Positions 1 through 5,209 of a DNA stretch of 6,715 nt are shown in pieces (position 1 is the first letter of the stretch; the number at the start of each line of letters is the position of its first letter). The notes below the pieces were generated by a model, which ran no database searches, was not told the DNA's origin, and saw only the letters and a program-made list of their open reading frames with translations. The translations under genes and the position numbers were made by a program. Source of the DNA: Clostridiales bacterium (GTDB taxonomy: Bacteria; Bacillota; Clostridia; Christensenellales; Pumilibacteraceae); contig JAIEBL010000140.1 of NCBI GenBank assembly GCA_029069015.1, positions 1 through 6,715 of the forward strand, given 5' to 3'.

Positions 1-53
1 GTGTAGGCGTATGAAGCAAGTTTCTGATTAAGGAACGAGACGAAAAAGCCCTA
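1..53 (-). pseudogene. In-frame continuation of the GH2 homology beyond the amber stop (partial, cut by window edge)
   Basis: Reading on from the TAG in the same frame gives GFFVSFLNQKLASYAY up to the window edge. I recognise this as the counterpart of the segment G-x-x-D-M-F-R-N-P-K-L-A-A that follows GSGD in related GH2 enzymes. G, F, N, K, L, A and Y fall in register with no gap on either side of the stop. The upstream gene is therefore best read as broken by a single nonsense codon, not naturally ended there. The remainder of the barrel, and any C-terminal domains, would lie to the left of the window. The family comparison is from memory, not from an alignment. Confidence 0.55.
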
Positions 54-1553
54 ATGGTTAAGTCCGTCGCCGCTGCCCTGCCCCCCCCCTGCCGCAAAGT
101 CGCAAAAGCTCATACCGAACGCACCTGCGCTCGACGAGCCGAGCACGTCGTCCAGAACTTCCAAATGCGCGAGTGCCTGCCGCACGCGTATGCTCTCGGT
201 GTCGTACGGCTTTGCCACCGCGCCACCCGAATGCTCGCCGATAAAATGCGGCATAAAGAGCTTATTCGCCTTGCTGTACGGCCCGCTTTTGCTACCGTAC
301 GCAAAGACGTCTTCAAACATGTGGCTGCCCGTAAACCCGCGCGCGCCGATCGTGTTCCTCGTAGGATCGGCTTGCTTTGCCGCCTGATTGGCTTTAAAAT
401 AAAGTTCGTCGCAATCGCGCGAATTGTTCACGCGCACGCCCCAACCGATAATCGAAGGCGCATTGCGGTCGCGTACCACCATATCGGTCACGCCTGCGAT
501 AAACGCGTCGCGCCAATCGCCGCTGCCTACGTACCCGTCGCCGTAAACATCTTCGATGACCATAAGGCCGATTTTGTTGCACTCGTCAATGAAATCTTTG
601 CCGGCTAGTCCCATCGTACGCACGGCGTTGCAGCCGGCTTCTTTGATAAGCCGCGCATCCCGCCGCTCGGTCTGCTCCGTCGCCGCCCGTCCGATGACGG
701 GATAGCTGTCGGCACGCAGTAAGCCGATAAGCTTGGTGCGCACGCCGTTCAGATAAAAGCCGTCACGCAAAAAGACCGCCGTTTTAAACCCGAAGGGCAC
801 GTACTTGCAATCGAGCACGTTCCCGCCCTGCTTTAAGCGAATGAGCGCCGTATACATCTGAGGCGTATCGGGACTCCAAAGCACCGCGCCAGACGCATCG
901 CCCTTTAAGCGCACGTGCGACCCTTGCACCGAACGCAAGGCCAAGCTGCAAAGCGATTTGCCGCCGTCGCAGAGGATTTCGCCGTCAAGCTCGGTATCGG
1001 GATACCAATCGAACAGTTCTACGTCCGCCGTCACCGTCTGGTCGGCGGCGTTATAGCGCATACAAACGTCGCGGATGTCCCGCCCGTCGCAAATCAGAAA
1101 TACGACGTCGCGGTGAATGCCGCCGAAGCCGCAATGCGGTCCGCGGATCCCGCTGCAAGGGACGTCTTTACGAATGCCCGAATCCACTTTGAGGACGATC
1201 CGGTTTTCATAGTTGTAGAGCAGCGGCGCGGTCACGTCGGCCGTAAAGGGCGTTTCGCCCTTGTGGCTCGTGACGAATATGCCGTTCACGTAGACCTCTA
1301 CGTAGGACAGCACACCCTCGAAACGAAGAAGCAGGCGCTTACCCAAATACGAATCCGGCACGGTAAGCACCCGCGAATATGTAACGACGCGCTGCATGTT
1401 GCGTTCGTCGAAATAGTCCTCGCCGCACTCGTAGATATTGTGCGGCAAAGACGTTATGAAGCTGTTTTCCCAAGAATAATCTTTTTCGAGGCAAGCTTTG
1501 TCAAACCCGTTGCAAAACAGCCAGTTATCGTTGATCGGTACTTCCTTAATCAA
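51..1553 (-). CDS. Glycoside hydrolase family 2 protein, degenerate active site, prematurely terminated
   Basis: A 500-residue protein with GH2 architecture and no signal peptide, so probably cytoplasmic. Family GH2 holds beta-galactosidases, glucuronidases and mannosidases. Residues ~1-155 form the sugar-binding jelly roll (PHN at 37-39, VYVNG at 87-91, GGIHRDV at 144-150). Residues ~160-255 form the Ig-like domain. A TIM barrel starts at ~256. The nucleophile region is kept (FIGEHSGG, Glu440). The acid/base motif, normally W-G-x-R-x-N-E, reads WGVRVNNS, with Asn377 where Glu should be. Other expected active-site residues also differ: RH after the first barrel strand reads RADS, R-x-A-H-Y reads RTMGL, and GWCMFDYNTH reads GMSFCDFAAG. 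Start is TTG at 1553: GGAGG lies 11 nt upstream, there is no other start codon back to an in-frame TGA at 1581-1583, and the next Met (53) would cut into the domain. It begins 1 nt after the upstream stop. The TAG at 51-53 falls inside the barrel, and homology continues past it. Fold assignment is firm; enzymatic activity is doubtful. Confidence 0.85.
   Translation of the reverse strand: MIKEVPINDNWLFCNGFDKACLEKDYSWENSFITSLPHNIYECGEDYFDERNMQRVVTYSRVLTVPDSYLGKRLLLRFEGVLSYVEVYVNGIFVTSHKGETPFTADVTAPLLYNYENRIVLKVDSGIRKDVPCSGIRGPHCGFGGIHRDVVFLICDGRDIRDVCMRYNAADQTVTADVELFDWYPDTELDGEILCDGGKSLCSLALRSVQGSHVRLKGDASGAVLWSPDTPQMYTALIRLKQGGNVLDCKYVPFGFKTAVFLRDGFYLNGVRTKLIGLLRADSYPVIGRAATEQTERRDARLIKEAGCNAVRTMGLAGKDFIDECNKIGLMVIEDVYGDGYVGSGDWRDAFIAGVTDMVVRDRNAPSIIGWGVRVNNSRDCDELYFKANQAAKQADPTRNTIGARGFTGSHMFEDVFAYGSKSGPYSKANKLFMPHFIGEHSGGAVAKPYDTESIRVRQALAHLEVLDDVLGSSSAGAFGMSFCDFAAGGGQGSGDGLNH
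81..89. repeat. Homopolymer tract, nine C (G9 in the GH2 coding strand)
   Basis: Nine consecutive C on the plus strand read as GGG GGG GGG (three glycines, residues 489-491) near the 3' end of the GH2 gene. The reading frame before and after the tract both match the family, so as given it causes no frameshift. It is the longest homopolymer I noticed in the window and is prone to slippage and to sequencing error. Confidence 0.8.
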
Positions 1554-1554
1554 T

Positions 1555-2043
1555 TTATCTGCCGCCTCCGAGCTGCATGGTCAGATACTGTACGAATTTG
1601 TAGTCGCTGCGTTCTACATACGTCTTCCCTTCGGCGTCTTTTACGTAAAAGTACACGTAGGGATTGGAAACTTTAAGTTGGTCTGCTTCGGACTGACGGA
1701 ACATAAACCGATCCGCTTCCTTGCGGTACGACGCGATATCCCCGCTCTGAATGAGGTGCGGGATATTGTTGATATCCTCGGTCGCCGCGAAAAGCGGACG
1801 GTACGACGCCACAAGGTCTGCGCAGCGAATGCCGATTTCCACGATGACGATATCGCGCACGCCCGTATTGACGATACGCCAAATGAGGCGCTTGCTGTCG
1901 GGAATGATCTTGCATTCGAGCTTTGCCGACTTTTTGTTGGCGTGGCAATACCGCACGATTTGCATGACCGCCAGCACGAACAAAGCCGCGCCGATCACGC
2001 ACAGGGCAATAACAGATATCGTTTTGAAAAGTTTATCCGACAT
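1555..2043 (-). CDS. Small single-pass membrane protein of unknown function
   Basis: I do not recognise a family for this 162-residue protein. Residues ~7-30 are a strong hydrophobic helix (TISVIALCVIGAALFVLAVM and following). It is followed by a positively charged stretch (RYCHANKKSAK, 31-41), which by the positive-inside rule suggests that the C-terminal part faces the cytoplasm. Residues ~42-155 are rich in predicted beta strands (KLECKIIPD, RLIWRIVNTG, DIVIVEIGIRC, PYVYFYVKDAEGKTYV), resembling a small Ig- or jelly-roll-like sandwich. The start is ATG at 2043, with GGAGG at 2048-2052 only 4 nt away. It sits 24 nt after the ATPase stop and its TAA is 1 nt before the GH2 start, so it is the middle gene of an operon. 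The ending GGGR overlaps the next gene's ribosome binding site, so those glycines may be constrained by that role. An accessory role to the pump is possible but not shown. Confidence 0.85.
   Translation of the reverse strand: MSDKLFKTISVIALCVIGAALFVLAVMQIVRYCHANKKSAKLECKIIPDSKRLIWRIVNTGVRDIVIVEIGIRCADLVASYRPLFAATEDINNIPHLIQSGDIASYRKEADRFMFRQSEADQLKVSNPYVYFYVKDAEGKTYVERSDYKFVQYLTMQLGGGR
1565..1569 (-). promoter_or_regulatory. Ribosome binding site of the GH2 gene inside the upstream gene
   Basis: GGAGG on the minus strand, 11 nt before the TTG start at 1553. It overlaps the Gly-Gly codons at the end of the small membrane protein, whose TAA stop is 1 nt before the TTG. This supports translational coupling of the two genes and decides the non-ATG start. 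Confidence 0.7.
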
Positions 2044-2047
2044 AACG

Positions 2048-2052
2048 CCTCC
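2048..2052 (-). promoter_or_regulatory. Ribosome binding site of the small membrane protein gene
   Basis: GGAGG on the minus strand, 4 nt before the ATG at 2043, in the 24-nt gap after the ATPase TAG stop. The spacing is somewhat short, but this is the only Shine-Dalgarno sequence present and it fits the first Met. Confidence 0.65.
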
Positions 2053-2067
2053 ACGCAGTAACGCTGC

Positions 2068-4815
2068 CTACTGTAACATTTTTGCGGCACGCATTACGCT
2101 CATCATAATCGACACCACGAAGTAACCCGCAAGGACGATCGTGGTCATATAGAACAAATCGGTGATACCGAGTTTGGCAACGCCGAACACACGCGGGAAG
2201 AACACGATGGCAACCACGCTTGCAGCCACCATAGCCACCACGAGAACGACGCGGAACGCATTGAACGGTTCACAGTTTTTATACAGGATGATCAGACCCG
2301 TGTAGGTCAGCGTCAACACGAGCATGCTTTTATACGTTTCGGGCGAGATGCTCGCAACGATGCCGCGGCTGTAAAAATAAATCGCCATGACCGATACCGT
2401 CAACGCAATGCCCCCGGGTATACATCGCCCTATGACGTTGTTTAAGAATTTACCGCGGATAATGTTCGTATTCGGCTGCATGGCGAGCATGAAACTCGGC
2501 ACGCCGATGACCAGGAATTCCAAGAGCAACAAGTTGGACGTATCGAAGGGATACTGCTTGCGCATGATGAGGAAAATCACCGAAAGCGCCATACTCATGA
2601 ACGTTTTCATGAGGAACAGCGACGACGATTTCTGAATGTTGTTCACGACGCGCCGCCCCTCGCGCACGACGTCGGGCATGCTCGTGAAATTGTTGTCGAG
2701 GAGCACCAAGTGGCTCACGTTTCTCGCCGCTTCGCTACCCGACGCAATGGACACCGAGCAGTCGGCTTCGCGCATCGCCAAGATATCGTTCACGCCGTCG
2801 CCCGTCATAGCTACGGTATGCCCTTTGGCTTTGAGCGCCTTTACGAGCAGGCTCTTTTGCTCGGGCGTCACTCTGCCGAACACGGTGTATTTTTCCGCCG
2901 CTTCGATCACTTCCTGATTGCTCAGCCCTTCGAGCGAAATATACAGTTCTGCGTTTTCCACGCCCACCCTGCGCGCCACTTCGGACACGGTCACAGGATT
3001 ATCGCCCGAAATCACACGCACCGACACGTTGTTCTCTTTGAACCATTTGATGGTTTGCATGGCATCGTCGCGGATATGGTCTTCGATGACCACGAGGCAA
3101 AGCGGACGCCGGACGGCGGGCAGTTTGTCGCCCGAAATTTCGGCGGGCGAATGCGCAAGACAAATCACGCGGAAGCCGTTGGCGGCGTTGTCGTTTACGA
3201 TTTTTTCGATTCTGACGCCCATATCTTTGAGCACGAATTCGGGCGCGCCCAAAAGGAACGTCCCCGCTCCCTCGAACGTGACGGCGGAAAGCTTACGGCG
3301 CGACGAGAACGGTATGACCGTTTTGGGCGTCAGCACCTTGCTGTATCCGAACTTATCGGCAAGCGCCATCGCCGTTTGGTTGTTGTCCTCGGTGGCGGTC
3401 AGCATACTTCCGATGATTTCCTGCAAGCTATAGTCGGTGTTGCCGCCCTTGATTTCGATGACGTTGTTCACCCGCATGCTGCCGTCGGTAATCGTCCCCG
3501 TTTTATCCAGGCAAAGCACGTCGACGCGCGCGAGCATTTCGATACAGTACAGATCTTGTACGAGCGTTCTCTTTTTGGCAAGGCGCACGACCGATACGGC
3601 AAGCGCCGAGCTCGTGAGCAGAAACATACCCGAAGGAATCATGCCGATGACCGCGCCCGACGTGTTGGAAATGATCGTCTTCCACTTCTCTTCCTGCGGA
3701 CCGGTGTACGAATGGTACGCGTTAAAGAGCATCAAAACGGCGAGCGGGATAAGCACGCACGCGACCACCTTGATGATCAAACGGATGGAGTTATTCAGCT
3801 CCGACTTGGGCTTACGGTACTTCTTTGCGTATGAGGTGAGCGTTTCCACGTAGTTGTTCGCGCCCACTTTCATAACGCGCGCGTACGCCGTGCCGCTCGT
3901 AACGAAACTGCCCGCAAACAGCTCGCAGTTTTCCGTTTTGCGCACCGACACGCTTTCACCCGTAAGAAGACTTTCGTTGACTTCGATCTCGCCCTTAATC
4001 ACGACGGCGTCGGCGGGGATCTGCTTGCCCATTTCAAGCACGAGCACGTCGTCGAGCACCACGTCGGCAACGGGTACGGCGATCCTTGCCCCGTCGCGCA
4101 CCACGATCGCCGTGGACGCTGTCACGAGATTCAGTTTATCTACCGCCCGCTTACTCTTGATCTCCTGCACGATGCCGATCAGGATATTCAGCGTGATGAT
4201 TACCAAAAAGAACAGTTGGTTGAGACCTGCGCCGACGGCGATGAGCGCCGCCGCCACGGCAAAGGTGAGCATGTTGAAGAAGGTAAACAGGTTGGAAAAC
4301 AGGATGCGTCCGTACGATTTACCCGACTTCTTTTTGCTGACGTTCACATAGCCGTCCGCTTCCCGCTTTTCCACCTGAAAGGAAGAAAGCCCGTGCATGT
4401 AGTCGGATTCGTACCGCTCGGCATAGGTAAGGTCGGAATTGACGACCCGCTTTTTCTTTTTTTGCGCCCGCACCTTATCTTGGCTGAGCATGTTGCCGTC
4501 GATGGTCACGCTACGGGCAACGTCCTGCCGCTCCGCTTCGCCGTCGAACATACTCCTGTCGATGGCAAGATCGATGGTGCTGTCTTTGGTAACGACTTTG
4601 GGAAGCGTTTGCAGGCGCGCGCGCGATTCATCCGCCGCACTTTCCTTGCCCTTTTTGGCGCGCGAAGGCTTGACGGGCTTTGCGTCGCCCACCCCGTTGC
4701 CGTCGTCCATCAGTCGTCTGGTGTTTTGTATTTCGTTTTCCACAGAGCCGTTTATAGGGGAAAGTCCTTTCTTACGCGCATTCCCCGTTTCCGTGCCCGT
4801 ACGTATTTTTTTCAT
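2068..4815 (-). CDS. P-type cation-transporting ATPase, CtpE/Exp7-like subfamily, with N-terminal extension
   Basis: This is a 915-residue ion pump of the HAD-type P-ATPase superfamily in the cytoplasmic membrane, which couples ATP hydrolysis to cation transport. Motifs in order: TGES of the actuator domain (285-288), DKTGT with the phosphorylated Asp437, FSSRRK and GAPE of the nucleotide domain (503-508, 523-526), SGDNP (603-607) and the hinge TGDGVND (671-677). Ten hydrophobic helices are visible: two near 176-217, two near 345-408 around PSGM (394-397), and six from ~731 to ~908. The layout, IEMLARVDVLCLDKTGT and IGVPSFMLAMQPN are typical of the CtpE/Exp7 group; mycobacterial CtpE has been linked to Ca2+ uptake, but the ion here is unproven. 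The family's usual start (GLSSFQVEKRE) is at ~142, so ~140 charged, probably disordered residues are extra. I chose ATG 4815 because a good promoter lies immediately upstream. The frame stays open to a GTG at 4899, which would add 28 residues but has no clear ribosome binding site. Ends in TAG. Confidence 0.95.
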   Translation of the reverse strand: MKKIRTGTETGNARKKGLSPINGSVENEIQNTRRLMDDGNGVGDAKPVKPSRAKKGKESAADESRARLQTLPKVVTKDSTIDLAIDRSMFDGEAERQDVARSVTIDGNMLSQDKVRAQKKKKRVVNSDLTYAERYESDYMHGLSSFQVEKREADGYVNVSKKKSGKSYGRILFSNLFTFFNMLTFAVAAALIAVGAGLNQLFFLVIITLNILIGIVQEIKSKRAVDKLNLVTASTAIVVRDGARIAVPVADVVLDDVLVLEMGKQIPADAVVIKGEIEVNESLLTGESVSVRKTENCELFAGSFVTSGTAYARVMKVGANNYVETLTSYAKKYRKPKSELNNSIRLIIKVVACVLIPLAVLMLFNAYHSYTGPQEEKWKTIISNTSGAVIGMIPSGMFLLTSSALAVSVVRLAKKRTLVQDLYCIEMLARVDVLCLDKTGTITDGSMRVNNVIEIKGGNTDYSLQEIIGSMLTATEDNNQTAMALADKFGYSKVLTPKTVIPFSSRRKLSAVTFEGAGTFLLGAPEFVLKDMGVRIEKIVNDNAANGFRVICLAHSPAEISGDKLPAVRRPLCLVVIEDHIRDDAMQTIKWFKENNVSVRVISGDNPVTVSEVARRVGVENAELYISLEGLSNQEVIEAAEKYTVFGRVTPEQKSLLVKALKAKGHTVAMTGDGVNDILAMREADCSVSIASGSEAARNVSHLVLLDNNFTSMPDVVREGRRVVNNIQKSSSLFLMKTFMSMALSVIFLIMRKQYPFDTSNLLLLEFLVIGVPSFMLAMQPNTNIIRGKFLNNVIGRCIPGGIALTVSVMAIYFYSRGIVASISPETYKSMLVLTLTYTGLIILYKNCEPFNAFRVVLVVAMVAASVVAIVFFPRVFGVAKLGITDLFYMTTIVLAGYFVVSIMMSVMRAAKMLQ

Positions 4816-4821
4816 TCTATC

Positions 4822-4851
4822 ATAATACCACAGGTCCGCGTCGGCTGTCAA
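4822..4851 (-). promoter_or_regulatory. Sigma-A-type promoter of the ATPase operon
   Basis: On the minus strand, TTGACA (4851-4846) and TATTAT (4827-4822) are separated by 18 nt. A TG one base before the -10 makes it an extended -10 element (TGGTATTAT). The predicted start, 7 nt downstream, is at about 4815, the A of the chosen ATG. No Shine-Dalgarno sequence would then be in the message, implying leaderless translation. The same bases would be coding if the longer GTG start at 4899 were used. Confidence 0.6.
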
Positions 4852-5002
4852 GTACCTCGCCCCTTTCGCGCAACAGGAAAAACAACATTTTATTTTCACA
4901 GAGGGGAAAGCGGCCTACGCGCCACCCGAAACACATAACGCAAACCGTCTGTCGAACAAGAAAGGCGAATTCCCTTTTGCTTTTGTTTTGATTTCTCGGA
5001 AT

Positions 5003-5018
5003 TTGCAAAAAAGTGCAA
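5003..5018. repeat. Short inverted repeat TTGCA-N6-TGCAA
   Basis: TTGCA (5003-5007) and TGCAA (5014-5018) are separated by AAAAAG. Symmetry does not extend beyond five bases per arm, so it may be chance. It lies about 50 bp upstream of the rightward -35 and could be a regulator half-site pair. Confidence 0.3.
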
Positions 5019-5035
5019 TTTTTAGGGGCGCTTAC

Positions 5036-5049
5036 CGCATTCAAATGCG
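5036..5049. promoter_or_regulatory. 14-bp palindrome, candidate operator
   Basis: CGCATT-CA-AATGCG: six-base perfect arms around two bases, in AT-rich DNA. It ends 17 bp before the -35 of the rightward promoter, centred about 60 bp upstream of the predicted start. That is a usual position for an activator site. The bound protein is unknown, and no regulator gene lies in the window. Confidence 0.45.
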
Positions 5050-5066
5050 AAAAAAATCAAATAATC

Positions 5067-5095
5067 TTTACAATTACGACATTTTGCGCTATAAT
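5067..5095 (+). promoter_or_regulatory. Sigma-A-type promoter of the exported-protein gene
   Basis: TTTACA (5067-5072) and a consensus TATAAT (5090-5095) are separated by exactly 17 bp. Transcription should start near 5102, giving a leader of about 104 nt. This start excludes the in-frame TTG at 5101 as initiation codon and supports ATG 5206. The -10 lies within a perfect 12-bp palindrome (5089-5100). Confidence 0.75.
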
Positions 5096-5125
5096 TATAG
5101 TTGAGTACGCCTAACTTTATAATAT

Positions 5126-5209
5126 ATGCGGGTTTTTCGGCCTCGGCTACTCCCCGAAATCAACATCGTCGCCTGCGTTTTACGCACGGAGCATCGTATA
5201 AAAAAATGA
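5126..5209 (+). CDS. Possible 27-codon leader ORF overlapping the next start codon
   Basis: ATG at 5126 opens 27 codons (beginning MRVFRPRLLPEI, ending EHRIKK) and stops at TGA 5207-5209, forming an ATGA overlap with the ATG of the exported-protein gene. It lies wholly within the predicted leader. No Shine-Dalgarno sequence precedes it, and I know of no related peptide. It could be a translational-coupling leader peptide or simply chance; the overlap is the main reason to list it. Confidence 0.3.
   Translation: MRVFRPRLLPEINIVACVLRTEHRIKK
5174..5186 (+). other. Small hairpin before the weak ribosome binding site
   Basis: TGCGT-TTT-ACGCA is a perfect five-bp stem with a three-base loop. It ends one base before GGAG (5188-5191), the only Shine-Dalgarno-like sequence ahead of ATG 5206 and 14 nt from it. 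A second possible stem, TTTCGG (5135-5140) with CCGAAA (5154-5159), lies upstream. These could fold in the leader RNA; a regulatory effect is not shown. Confidence 0.35.

Larger units (their letters stand above)
4816..5205. other. Divergent intergenic region, about 390 bp
   Basis: This stretch separates the leftward operon from the rightward gene. It holds the ATPase promoter (4822-4851), the rightward promoter (5067-5095), a 14-bp palindrome (5036-5049), a looser TTGCA-N6-TGCAA inverted repeat (5003-5018) and a short upstream ORF (5126-5209). The part from about 4960 to 5100 is clearly AT-richer than the genes. A minus-strand frame across 4820-5044 has no usable start signal and no protein-like composition, so I do not call it. 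Between 4860 and 4990 I see nothing convincing. Confidence 0.7.

Noticed and set aside
51..53. Genome-wide TAG recoding (amber read as an amino acid)
   Set aside because: The ATPase ends at TAG exactly where the protein should end, so TAG functions as a stop here; a local nonsense mutation is simpler.
54..608. Plus-strand 184-residue open frame opposite the GH2 gene
   Set aside because: Antisense shadow of a clearly homologous GH2 frame; Arg/His/Ala-rich composition and no ribosome binding site.
915..1676. Plus-strand 253-residue open frame
   Set aside because: Opposite the conserved N-terminal GH2 domains; no recognisable protein features and it runs through the operon junction.
1498..2061. 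Plus-strand 187-residue open frame opposite the small membrane protein
   Set aside because: The minus-strand gene has a good ribosome binding site, a clear membrane helix and operon spacing; this one has none of these.
2710..3834. Plus-strand 374-residue open frame inside the ATPase
   Set aside because: Antisense to the phosphorylation and nucleotide-binding domains of a textbook P-type ATPase; His/Arg-rich composition typical of shadow frames in GC-rich DNA.
4961..4990. AAAGG-N7-CCTTT stem followed by T-rich DNA, a possible terminator
   Set aside because: The stem is only five bp and A/T-rich, the T stretch is broken, and no plus-strand gene lies upstream that would need it.
4820..5044. 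Minus-strand 74-residue frame upstream of the ATPase
   Set aside because: Starts at TTG without a ribosome binding site, overlaps the ATPase promoter, and has a composition unlike a protein.
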